Source: Perkinsus olseni
Lineage: Eukaryota; Perkinsozoa; Perkinsida; Perkinsidae
NCBI GenBank assembly: GCA_013115135.1
Contig: JABANP010000756.1
Coordinates: 1 to 19,139 of the forward strand
Direction of reading: 5' to 3'
DNA length: 19,139 nucleotides
Part shown: one piece after another, positions 8,491 to 17,422 of the stretch
Position numbering within the stretch: the stretch's first letter is position 1
Layout: each line of letters opens with the position of its first letter
Position numbers and translations under genes: made by a program
Notes under the pieces: generated by a model
Databases searched by the model: none
What the model was told of the DNA's origin: nothing
What the model saw: only the letters and a program-made list of their open reading frames with translations

Positions 8491-9091
8491 CCAGAGCGAC
8501 AACAAAGTGAGGCCCATAGTGTGTGCTATGTAAGCTGTAGCCTGATCCGGTCCTACTTGACTATCACAATGTCATCGCTGCACTTACCTTCACCGCTATT
8601 GCGCACCAATAGTATCAGATAATCGTCTCACCTCACTCTGCGCCTTGCACTCGCGTGCATGAGTATGCGTGCTAGGTTAAGCTGCAGATTACAGCTATAG
8701 CTCGGTTCATCGCGGAGCTCCTCTCGAGTCCAGCTTTTTACCTTTTTTGGGACGCCGTCTTGAACAGCCACACGGTACTGAGTGTCGTCCCTACATAGTG
8801 GCGCCACAGTTATTGATGTTCTAGAGACCATTTCTCCCTAGCTTTATGTTCCGCACGCTGAATGCCTGATTGCGCTCTCAGAGTTCCCCGTAACCCACCT
8901 ACGGCGGAGGGGTTACCCTGCCTTCTATACCTTATGCCTTTTTGAGTTTTAGTGGCTGAGGCTATTGCCTACATGATGGTATTCTGAATAACAATCATCG
9001 CATTCTCCTGGCTTGAGACAGAGTCATCCTGGTTATCAGGGAGCCTCTTCATTAGGTTTCAGTTTTACCGAATATTTTCAGTACCTCTTCT

Positions 9092-9409
9092 ATGACCCTG
9101 TCCTTCCGTGGTTTAGGATCTGTGGTATATGGTGTACTCATTTACACAGTGTTCTCAATGATGGCTTCCGGCGGCGATGCCATGCCCAGTCGTGACGAAC
9201 ACAATGCGAAAATCTTAACTGGAGTCGATGTATGCCAGGACCCTGTTTACAAGGACTACAACACTTGTTGCCACGATTATGATGTTCTTCGCGTATGCTA
9301 TTTTTGCGGGGGGAGGTACGATAGAAGAGATGTCTATGCTGACTGTTGCTACGACGGCCCCGGCAAAGACGCGGCGAGGAGGACGCTTTGCAAAGCTATG
9401 GAGCCGTAG
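9092..9409 (+). CDS. Small secreted eight-cysteine protein, copy 2
   Basis: 105 codons, the same length as copy 1. The signal peptide starts MTLSFRGLGSVVYG and ends near MASGGDA. All eight cysteines keep identical spacing, C-x10-CC-x8-C-x2-C-x12-CC-x13-C. The CQDPVYKDYNTCC core is unchanged, and 47 nt around it are identical to copy 1. The C-terminal half is very different (for example RRDVYAD and DAARRTL where copy 1 has SIEVYGD and PEIRTF). By my hand count the two genes differ at 32 nonsynonymous and 7 synonymous codons, which points to diversifying or strongly relaxed selection outside the cysteine scaffold. The copy-2 protein is more basic. Function unknown; likely exported, acting outside the cell (inference). 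Confidence 0.75.
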   Translation: MTLSFRGLGSVVYGVLIYTVFSMMASGGDAMPSRDEHNAKILTGVDVCQDPVYKDYNTCCHDYDVLRVCYFCGGRYDRRDVYADCCYDGPGKDAARRTLCKAMEP

Positions 9410-9567
9410 ACTATACGGCGCGGAAGAGACTCACCAGCATTTGGTGCTTGGTAGACCAGTACCCTTCCCATCGTTAACGGGGTACTCCGTTCTTTCAGGG
9501 CTACTTTGTATAGATTATTCAACAATCAGAATTTTTCTTAGGATGGTCTCTCAGAACATCAGTTGTG

Positions 9568-9596
9568 CGGCCGAGTGGTGGAGGCCGACATTGGTC
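9568..9596 (+). promoter_or_regulatory. Conserved 3'-flank hairpin plus GCCGACATTGGTC, copy 2
   Basis: CGGCC (9568-9572) pairs with GGCCG (9583-9587) across a 10-nt loop, followed by ACATTGGTC. It lies 159 nt after the gene stop, against 158 nt in unit 1. Confidence 0.4.
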
Positions 9597-9789
9597 ATAC
9601 CTTTTTCAGCACATACTGTGCCTCTGTTTTTTCACTCAACTTGGTATTATTCTCGTAGAAAGGTCAGCCTTATCGCCGCCATGGTAGACTGGAAGCGGGC
9701 CCGACTCTCTTGGAGAGCTCCCCCGTACCCACGATTGAAGTTAGCCTTTCTAAATGCCTTTATGGTTCTGAGTTTAGTCTAGAAAGGTA

Positions 9790-10655
9790 TAGCCCCGTCA
9801 ACGAAAGCTCTCACCGAGGGGGGCTGTAACTACCACACCGTCTGCGTGGATGGTCGGACTGCTGCCGCCCTATGATGGCATATACCTCATCTGAACTTGC
9901 TGACTCGGGATGGCTTACTCCTGACCAGTGCATTTCCTGATAGTATCATCTCACGGTGTGGACTGGCGATACGAGCCCTCAGCTAAACCGGTACTTACGC
10001 TAAACCGGACTAAACAGCTAAGCCCATTAGTCAACCCCTTCTTCGGCGACGCTGCCCCTGAGCCAAATGCTGGCCGATTTTTATTATTCAAACTTAGGAT
10101 ATGGGCCATCCCAGACGACCCACGTGGTTTGCAACCACTGCTTCTCATGGGGAACTTCTCCGCTCTCGGTCATCCTTTTCAAGACACATCGATTGGTGTG
10201 CGCAGTGCCGGTCAGCGTGACCCCAATACTCTTGACCTCACAGTGAGGTATACGCTTGAGCTAATCTCTTCGCGCGCATACCGTATATCCGCGTGTTCTC
10301 AAGGGCTTAATGACGCATTCGGAAAATCGTAAGCTCGAAAAGTCTGAGAGAGGGGTAGCTCGTGCGCTAGCTGCGACATGCAAGTTAGTGAAACAACAAC
10401 TGCCGCTGCCTCCTGCGGTAGCGTGTCGACTCGACACTGTCGAGCAACATGCTCAGGAATCCATTTCACTATGAATCAAATCCATGTCAAAACTCGTGAA
10501 CGGAAGTGGAACAATATCGATCGTCTGAAATCGAGATGAAAATGTGTAAAACGGAAATGAAAAATCAGGAAATTGATCGGGAGATTATGTAGCATGCCGC
10601 TTTCATCGCTCATGCAGCTGCCGGTCACTGCACTCAACAAATGACCACGCTTAGA
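9790..10655. other. No gene recognised; contains repeat B and a short palindrome
   Basis: GCTAAACCGG is repeated directly near 9982 and 9998. Repeat B (10061-10205) matches 17284-17422 at roughly 70-75%. GTGTCGA-c-TCGACAC lies at 10423-10437. An open plus frame, 9928-10332, spans repeat B, but its differences from the other copy are mostly nonsynonymous, so coding is not supported. Confidence 0.5.
10061..10205 (+). repeat. Repeat B, copy 1
   Basis: Shares with 17284-17422 the blocks GGCCGATTTTTATT / GGCCGACTTTTATT, CGTGGTT...AACCACTGCTTC and TCGGTCATCCTTTT. In both places repeat B stands just left of the partial or full copy of the Pro/Gln-rich gene, so B and that gene were duplicated as one block. 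Confidence 0.65.
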
Positions 10656-10714
10656 TGGAATTCAATTTACATACATCACATGTACCCTCTCGCAGTGGAG
10701 TTGCATACGGACTG

Positions 10715-11128
10715 TCATCGAGAGGTCGCCGGGCCATTACAGCTCGGATGTCTGAGTGCATGCGGTCGCTACTGTGAATACACCAAAAGCCTTACACGAC
10801 AGTATTGGTGGGGGAGGGCATGTGGATCATCATCCCCGCTGGAGGAGGAGGCGAGGGTGTCCCGAGAGGGCGAAGCTGTGCGGCACCCATGAGCCCCTGG
10901 GGCCCACTCTGACTGTGGGAGCTGAACACTATGGACGACTGTCCGGGCGGGGTAGGCAGTGTTGGGCTAGGTGATCGACTATGCGGCAACGGTGGGGTGC
11001 CCATTGGCATGAGCTCGAGCGGTCTGCAGCGACGTAGGTTGTCATTTGTAGGGGTCCAACACCTACACATCCTCGTTTGGCTGTCCGGTCTCTGACTGCG
11101 CCCGCGGATTGAGTCGACTGGGCTGCGG
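10715..11128 (-). pseudogene. Partial copy of the Pro/Gln-rich gene (last exons), copy 1
   Basis: Corresponds to exons 7-9 of the gene at 17606-18969: exon 7 truncated at 11128 (11067-11128), intron 11024-11066 (43 nt), exon 8 10796-11023, intron 10752-10795 and exon 9 10715-10751. In the exons, all ten base differences from the other copy are third-position and synonymous, and the one indel is three bases (one proline codon in the PSPPPP run). The 43-nt intron differs at roughly a dozen sites and in length. So both copies were under protein-level constraint after they separated. No upstream exons are present: homology stops abruptly at 11128, where the third cysteine-rich gene begins. It is now either a dead fragment or the end of a gene with other 5' exons. 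Confidence 0.6.
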
Positions 11129-11423
11129 TAACACGTCTAGCCGTGAGGATGACCATCCTGTACGCCATGAAGACAAGCCTGTACGCCATGTAGCCAAACC
11201 TGTTCGCCCTGAACACGATACGAAAGTCTTTGAAACCGATATATGCCAGGACCCCGTTTACAAAGACTACAACACTTGCTGCCATGATGACGATATCAAA
11301 CGTGTATGCTATTTTTTTGCGGGAGGATGTATGATAGCAGAGAACTCTATCCTGACTGTTGCTACGACGGCCCCGACAAAGACGCGGCGACGAGGACGTT
11401 TTTGCATTGCTGTGTTCAGGTAG
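11129..11423 (+). pseudogene. Cysteine-rich secreted gene, copy 3: no signal peptide, shifted middle
   Basis: Homology to copies 1-2 begins at the signal-peptide/mature boundary (an SSRED segment matching PSRDE) and includes an ICQDPVYKDYNTCC core with only synonymous or conservative changes. There is no ATG in frame and no hydrophobic leader. The bases before 11129 belong to the inverted exon copy of the Pro/Gln-rich gene, so the 5' end was replaced. A new 21-bp repeat, three copies (11151-11213), encodes a heptapeptide of type DKPVRHx. Two T-run length changes, two extra bases at about 11309-11315 and one at about 11398-11403, shift the middle third and then restore the frame, so the frame stays open to TAG 11421-11423 but loses several cysteines. 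Probably dead, or an altered product. Confidence 0.65.
11151..11213 (+). repeat. Three 21-bp tandem repeats inside copy 3
   Basis: Units start at 11151, 11172 and 11193, each of the form GACAAGCCTGTACGCCATGTA with a few changes. Length is a multiple of three and the frame is kept. Absent from the other family members. Confidence 0.85.
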
Positions 11424-11429
11424 AAGATA

Positions 11430-13944
11430 AGACTCCGAAGAGAAACACCAGAATTCGGCCTTTGGGAGGCCAGTACCACCTTATCGTTGACGGAATATTC
11501 CGTACGTGTCCGAGCTCAATAGATTTTTTGAACATCCTAATTTTTCAATCCGGACGATGATCATCCGATGATACTTCAAGCCTTGGAGTTCAAGGGCATC
11601 GGCTATGCGGCCCACTGTTGGTGGCCGACATTGGTCCAGGTTTTTCCGGTACATACCGTGTCATTGTTCTTAAACTGGTAATTCCGATTGAAGTTGGCCT
11701 TTCTAAATAGCCCGATGGCCATGAGTTTAGTTTAGGGAGGTGAAGCCAGGCTGTCACTATCACACTATCTGCTTGATTGGTTGAAGTGTGAAACGTGAAA
11801 TTAGGACCCAAGCATAGCAGTGCGCGAGAGTCACAAGAATAGATTGGAACGTTGGAGCAGGAGGTATTCTGAGGGTCGAATACGATATACGACTATCCGT
11901 AATTATGACTGCTGCCAATCCCTATGGAACCGCTTCCCCTTCAAGGAGATGGCAGGCTCATGCGTTACCTTTTGTGTCTCCCAGTGCCTCACGGTCGTTT
12001 GACTGTAGGAGTATAGCAGGGCCTTTCTTTCTATCAGCTGTACCGGTGGCAGGTATGGACAGCACAGGCAGTCACTGCCTGGCAGTGCCTTGAAGGGAAG
12101 AAAGTCAGCGTTCGTTTTGCTGGCTCGAGCCGGCGGCACCATCGGCACTGGCAGTGTGAGGCCGGCCGACGCATGAGCATCTGACACTAGCCCAGCGCCT
12201 CCGGACGAACTCGACTGAGTAAACCGGGTAAACTCAAGCGCAAGCTTTCCTCCATGAAAGATCCTTCGAGAGAGAATCTCTTCAAGAGACTGTGTACAAC
12301 TGTGACAGTTGAACTGTCCCATGTCACTACATTGGGGAAGTGGTAGGAACTCGTTCGCCTCACGATACGCCACTGTCTACTCTATCAGTACTATCTAACT
12401 TATTCTTTTATCATAACTACTATCTAACTACTATCTCTCGGGTAGTCAAGTCGTATTCACTAGCACGGTACGTGATGCGCGAGCCTCGGGCCGAGGCCCT
12501 CGCCCTTAGCGATACGACAGCCGCGAAACGAACCAGTACTGCCGGATCGAACCGATGAAATATGAGCGATTGATGTTGACGATGCTGAGTAATGGACGGG
12601 TGACCGACTATTCAATGGTGGCCGTGGGTCGAAATGTGATAGGCTGAGTTCGCCGATGTTTTGCCGTGATTTCTCATCATCGAGCTATCCCTCACTGCCA
12701 ACGAGTGAATGCTGGGCCCTGAGAATTGTATAAAGGCCTGAGACTGTCGCTGATAGCGATGCGCTTAGCGGACCTCGCCACCATTATAACGCAGTGACTG
12801 AGTCTAGTCTGACGTATCCTGACAAAGAGTCGGGCTGGAGTTGAGTGTATGTCGTGCTCTCATCGGCTGTATCAACGGCATTTCACGAAGGCCATCAACC
12901 ACGTATTCCCTAGCTCGGTCTCCTTCCTGCATCCCTGAAGCTCCCGAACCGGCGCGTTAGGAGCCTCCTCGACTATTTGCTGACGCCTCACAGTTGAGTG
13001 CCATCAACTTGATGGCGCCCTTCATGGTGTTCAGGCGTTGCTGTTTCTTATGTAAAGCCTGCACTTCCTCAGTGAGAGTTCCATTCTGCGGCCATTCTGC
13101 GAACTTCTGCTCACAGAAGTTGTATCTCACACAGTGAAGTTCAGCGGGCCAGATGGTCTTTCTCTTCTGAGATCTTAGGTAACCGAACGTGTAAGGAGCA
13201 CTTTGGAGTCGATGGCCTCACCTATGATGCATCGACGTCGTGATTTTGACTGCCACTAGTGTGGATGCTCCAAAAAAGGGGCGAAAATAACTCCAACTTG
13301 GTAGAGACATTGTCTCTGGAGACAATGGCTACGCGGCTCCTGCGGGAAATTTCACCGGCGAGGCTAAGCGTCATGCTACTAGCAAGACGGAAGCATATCA
13401 TACCAAAGGAATGAATTTTCCTGATTTCACTGTCATTTTTCTGATATGAGTGGCAGAGACTTCTGCGAGCCGTAAAATAAAGTCTGCACTCCGTCCGCGG
13501 CAGAGTAGACGGCTTGACACTGAGGGCGAGGTTTCGGGTCACTGTCATGGTGTCCCCTTGCCTCCGATCACGATTCCTTTTCTCATCCCAAAGTGTGGTC
13601 GTGGCACGAATCATGCCCGCATGACTGGGCCTTTTGTGAGCGATACGATTGGCTCTGGTTCGTGCGTTCTTCTCGTCATGAGACGAGGCAGGTTAGAACT
13701 ATCTGTGCCATCGAGGTTGGAAGCAGTCGGTACGACCGTCTGTCTCTGCCTGCAGAGTTTGTGGCTGCAGGCTACTCCGTGCTTCACGATCGATTATTGC
13801 ATAGCTCGAGTAGGAATCCACCCCGCGACTAAGCGAAGTTAGCGCATCTCCATCGACGTGCGCTGCGTCCCAAAGTGAAACCGCCAAAAGTAACAAATGT
13901 CCGTTGTCCGGTGCTTCTAAAGGGCGCCTATGAGACACCTGTAA
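11430..13944. other. Unit 3 downstream flank and gene-poor spacer
   Basis: To about 11750 it is homologous to the 3' flanks of units 1 and 2. It includes ACGGAATATTCCGT (11490-11503), GATGATCATC (about 11549) and the conserved hairpin at 11608-11627. Beyond that I see no supported gene. Palindrome chains stand at 12065-12087 and 12297-12318, single ones at 12483-12497, 13000-13016 and 13308-13327, plus AACTTCTG-ctca-CAGAAGTT (13102-13121). A 156-codon minus frame (11903-12373) is open but runs through two palindrome chains. The 13600-13780 part resembles 15990-16130, the flank of unit 5. Confidence 0.5.
11608..11636 (+). promoter_or_regulatory. Conserved 3'-flank hairpin plus GCCGACATTGGTC, copy 3
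   Basis: CGGCCCAC-tgttg-GTGGCCG: seven pairs with one bulged C, as in copy 1 but with different paired bases in the upper stem (CAC/GTG instead of ATC/GAT), followed by ACATTGGTC. Confidence 0.45.
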
Positions 13945-14273
13945 TGCCCTTGCCTTCTGCTGGATTTCCGCAACTCTGTTGTACATCACACTCTCGCTTA
14001 CATACTCTTTGCCACGCTCGGTAACGCCGAGCAGCACGGCATGACGGAGTCTCGGGAATGTACGGTGCGAGGAGAAGCTTGCCCGCTCAAAGGGGGGAGA
14101 CTTGTGCAGACCCTAAGTTCAGTGAGACCTTCGCCTGTTGCTATGACGATCACGTGAATGCCGTATGCTACTACTGTGGGAGACCAATGCGACAGTCTCA
14201 CGCTGCTGTCGCCTGACTGCTGTTACGACGGCCCCGGCAAAGTCCGATGACGTTCGATCATTTTGCGAGCTCA
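13944..14273 (+). pseudogene. Cysteine-rich secreted gene, copy 4, decayed
   Basis: ATG 13944 starts a leader alignable with the signal-peptide DNA of copy 1. An in-frame stop follows within it, in the stretch before 14041, where another ATG aligns with the start of the mature part. From 14101 the cysteine pattern is visible across several frames: C, then CC (ACCYDDHVNAVCYYC, about 14132-14177), then DCCYDGPGK (about 14215-14241) and a last cysteine near 14264. At least three frameshifts or stops separate these blocks. The YYCGR and CCYDGPGK blocks make membership clear. No 3' hairpin was found downstream. Confidence 0.6.
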
Positions 14274-14274
14274 T

Positions 14275-14850
14275 ATTTGCCCTGGAAGGATCCCCTAACA
14301 GAGCGGCATCAGCGCCGAGAGGCCAATCACTCCCACCCATTTCGCGAATGGCCCGCGGGAACCGTGTAGATTGCCGGGATGAAAGGCCTGTCAATTTATG
14401 GGCTTTTCACATGTTGCGTGCGCCCTGCGGTCGGACGTATCTTTCGCAACGGTCGGTCAACGGCCATTTTTTCTCTTATCCCAGTTTACGGGTCGTCGTA
14501 GACCCAGACCATGCTGGAGAACTCCCTCCACTCTACACTATCATTTCCTAGACCGAGATAGTTGGTATTTATAAGTTCAGTGCCGGGCAGCGTTAACCCA
14601 GTAATCTTTAACCCCACTGTGACGAGTGGCACTGTCGAATGCAAGCTCCAGAGCCCGTCCCCTCGCTCAGAGACTGTCTGCTCGCGTGTTCTCACAGAGT
14701 GGGAGACAAAGCTGGCATAGTCGGGGACTCGCGGGCCTAGAAATTGCGAGTAAGAGTCGGTGTGCGCGCCGATTACGGCGGGCGAGCGGAGACAACAACT
14801 CCGTTGCCTTCTGCGTGAGTGGCGTACAGCATGTGCTCGGGAAACAACTT
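14275..14850. other. No gene recognised
   Basis: Lies between the fourth cysteine-rich copy and the third fragment of the Pro/Gln-rich gene. Frames open on both strands are Arg-rich and overlap one another; nothing supports any of them. Confidence 0.4.
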
Positions 14851-15173
14851 GGGTGCGTCCCCGAGAGGGCGGCGTTCGGCACCGCCCATGAGGCTGGGGC
14901 CCGCACTCTGGCTGATGGGAGCTGAACACTGCTCATGAGTCTATAGTCTATAGTATGGGCGACTGTCCAGGCAGGATAGGCGGTGTTGGGCTAGGCGATC
15001 CGACTGCCGGTGATGGTTGAGTGCCCATTGGCATCGAGGACTCCAGCGGCCTGCGGTGACTTGAGCTGTCACTTTGTTGTAGGAGGCCAGCACCTACAGA
15101 TCCTCGCTCAACTGTCGTTCTCGCTGATAGAGCCCAAAGGGGCGGAATAGACTCGGCTGCCTACGGCGTACCA
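14850..15173 (-). pseudogene. Partial copy of the Pro/Gln-rich gene, copy 3, older
   Basis: Exon 7 equivalent 15098-15173 (RRRQPS...ERQLSED against RRPQPS...TGQPNED), a 47-nt GT-AG intron at 15051-15097 in the same place and phase, then the exon 8 equivalent beginning PLESSMPMGT against PLELMPMGT. Exon 8 is broken: 24 bases (14931-14954) that are absent from the other two copies bring a stop and consist of CTCATGAG plus CTATAG-t-CTATAG, and the frame drifts after about 14910. This copy is older than the other two, yet its splice sites remain recognisable. That independently supports the gene model at 17606-18969. Confidence 0.6.
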
Positions 15174-15179
15174 CAACAG

Positions 15180-16780
15180 AAAAGGGGCCGAAGAACAGAA
15201 AAAGTCGTCTCTCGCAAGTGTAAGAGGCAAAGCGCAGCGATCAAGTGCGTACGGGTGAACGACGCTGAAAACATGGACATACCACGCCAGTACATCTCCG
15301 CCGCTTGCACGCTTCTATTGAGACCTCACGTTGAGGGCTCGATTACTAACGAGTCGTTAGGCAATAACTCAGCAGGTTGGGCGAGCCATGGCCCGTATCC
15401 CTGGGAGGGGCAAAGATGACCTGTACTCAAATATAACTATCGCCTCCACCCACGCATGCACTGATAACACTTTTCTTCAGCGGATAGGCATTGTTTTATT
15501 AAACGAAGTAGTTGACCTAGGTTGCAAACCTGTGCGGCAATGCCGCCTTTGTGCGGGATGCCGCAGTGGCATGCAAAGCATCGGGTGGCTAAGCCACCGT
15601 GGCTTCAGTGAGAAACTTCCGGGAGAGAAAAGCACATGTAGGCCGGTCTGGGTGGTTCTTTTTCTGTCTGACTGGCCTGAGATATGAAGTGCAGGGTGCG
15701 AAGCGCTTCTGCCATTTGTGTAGCGCCGCTGAGCCTCCAGCACGGAGCCTCGGTTGTCTTCGCGGTGCCGTCGCTGCCGTCGTGAGGCCAGCCGACCTTA
15801 CAGACGTCAGTGGGATACCGCGCACAGCCCATGTCCGGAGACCAGAGGTTTCGATGTGGTCAGATATGATCTGCGCTCGGTTGTAATCTGGTGAATTTCC
15901 TGTTTTGTTGGTTATTCCGTATAAGCTCGTTGTGTGTGCTGCGGTAGTTCTGCTGTCCCTCTCCTACGCACGGGTTCGTAGTTGCAAGCATGCGCTTTCG
16001 TGAGTAATATGAGTGGCTCTGGCTCGTTTATCCTGCGTTCCTCCGCCATTCGCGTAGGTTGAATTAGCATAGCAATCGAGTAGGAAAGCAATCGGTACAT
16101 GACACGTCTATCTCTGCCGCTGACTTATAGCGACAGCTACCTCCATTGCCGCTCTGTGCTCACCTTCCTCTTTATTGCGCCTTTTGTGCGATTTCCTTGT
16201 CATGCTAGTGATTCACTAGTGGTGAACATACCTTCACCCTGGAACTGCCCCGGGACCGAGACTTTCTCCGGACTCCTATCGATTCCGCTTTTACCATCCT
16301 TCAAGCCTCGTTATAGCCTCAAATATCCACTCTGTAACCCGGAGTGCACTATAGTGACAACTACCTTCATTGCTGCTACGTACCCGCGCTTTGCTCTTTG
16401 TGCGCTTTTGCTCGTTATACGTACGGTCGTCCCAGCAAACGCGTGCGTTCACCTCGTCATGCTATGGAACATACGTTCACCATAGAATCCAACAAGCTAA
16501 GATCGTTTCCCGAACTCTCCCGAAGGTCGGTTCTGCCTTTCTTTGAGCCCCCGTCTCAAATAGCCACACTAGTACTGAAGGTTATAGTGCACGAGTTGAG
16601 CATGGAGACCCTAGGCATGACGACTGATTATGGCGTAGTTATCAAGAATCTCATGCTAGTGCGCAATTGAGCGAAATCCGTCCCCTTCGTCGGGGGCATG
16701 CGTGTATGTTCAATAAAACCGCCTCTTACAATTCAGGCATGTCCTTTCTCAGTCTTCTAGGCTATTTTCCGAGACCTCCG
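15180..16780. other. Unit 5 upstream region; no gene recognised
   Basis: Contains CTAACGA-g-TCGTTAG (15346-15360), three neighbouring hairpins (15534-15598), and a direct repeat in which 16132-16250 resembles 16357-16490 (GACAGCTACCTCCATTGC / GACAACTACCTTCATTGC and GAACATACCTTCACC / GAACATACGTTCACC). CTAGTGA-t-TCACTAG lies at 16205-16219. Plus frames at 16099-16485 and 16344-16670 are open but are not supported by the homologous flanks. Confidence 0.45.
15534..15598. repeat. Three consecutive short hairpins
   Basis: GCGGC-aat-GCCGC (15534-15546), ATGCC-gcagt-GGCAT (15558-15572) and GGTGGC-taa-GCCACC (15584-15598). Confidence 0.6.
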
Positions 16781-16782
16781 TC

Positions 16783-17060
16783 ATGCCCGTGTCTCTGCTG
16801 GCTCTCGCATCTCTGGTTTTACGTCACTCACCTACACCCTGGGTTGCGCTGAGGCAGCGCCTCCATGTGGGGTCCTGAGGGAAGCAATACGAGACGGTTA
16901 ATGGACTTCGAAGGGTGCGACGACCCTGCGTATAATAAAACGTTCGTCTGCTGCACGATCAAACATATCTATCGTATGTGCTATCAGTGTGCGAGACTAT
17001 GCAACGAGTCTCCAGTTGTATAAGGACTGCTGTTATCGCAAGGAGGAGGCATTGTGGTCC
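16783..17060 (+). pseudogene. Cysteine-rich secreted gene, copy 5, decayed and diverged
   Basis: ATG 16783 aligns with the start of copy 1, and the leader DNA (CTCACCTACAC block) aligns one frame away, so the frame breaks inside the leader. The mature part reads GCDDPAYNKTFVCC, then eight residues, C, two residues, C: the same C-x10-CC-x8-C-x2-C spacing as the intact genes although most residues differ. One inserted base just before the second CC gives a stop; DCCYRKEEA follows in the next frame. The last cysteine is not placed. The most divergent member; its retained spacing suggests it was functional for long after duplication. Confidence 0.6.
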
Positions 17061-17201
17061 AAATATGTACCCTGTGGCATCTGCGCCACGACTATATCAC
17101 GCCCTCGACGCTGGGAGGGACTCGCACTGCACTGTAGCCGTGTCGAGACCAATCAATGAGGAGCATTATGTTTTCGGATGATCCCTCCAGGGGGCACATC
17201 A

Positions 17202-17230
17202 CGGCCCAGTGGCAGTCGCCGACATAGGTC
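17202..17230 (+). promoter_or_regulatory. Conserved 3'-flank hairpin, copy 5
   Basis: CGGC...GCCG across 12 bases, then GACATAGGTC, matching the GACATTGGTC of units 1-3. A TTCGGATGATCCCTC block about 20 bp before it is shared with unit 1. Confidence 0.35.
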
Positions 17231-17283
17231 ATCCTACATTTTACGGGAAGTATGCTTCCATACACGGACTTACTCTGCCCTCG

Positions 17284-17422
17284 GCCACGATGGCCGACTT
17301 TTATTTACTCAAATCGGCGTATATGGTTCGTCGAAGATAAAACGTGGTTCGAAACCACTGCTTCGCCTGAAGAACATCTCCACTTTCGGTCATCCTTTTG
17401 AAAACCACATTGATTGGGTGTG
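17284..17422 (+). repeat. Repeat B, copy 2
   Basis: Partner of 10061-10205. At its left edge it contains TCGGCCA-cga-TGGCCGA (17281-17297), which the other copy lacks. Confidence 0.65.

Larger units (their letters stand above)
8090..9790 (+). repeat. Array unit 2 (duplicated flank, cysteine-rich gene and 3' region)
   Basis: Homologous to 5560-6800 along most of its length. Relative to unit 1 it has extra sequence, including a second upstream-repeat copy at 8310-8490 and about 43 bp near 9003-9047 shortly before the gene, so the duplication is not recent. Confidence 0.7.

Noticed and set aside
9928..10332. 134-codon plus-strand frame spanning repeat B
   Set aside because: The homologous stretch at 17284-17422 is open in the same frame, but almost all differences are nonsynonymous and non-conservative, so there is no sign of coding constraint.
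10641..10892. Plus-strand frame repeated at 17574-17786
   Set aside because: Differences between the copies change amino acids in this frame but are all silent on the minus strand, so the minus strand is the coding one.
11903..12373. 156-codon minus-strand frame
   Set aside because: It runs through two palindrome chains (12065-12087, 12297-12318), which avoid the supported genes in this window, and it shows no recognisable domain or splice pattern.
13450..13842. 130-codon plus-strand frame
   Set aside because: The related flank at 15990-16190 is not open in the same frame.
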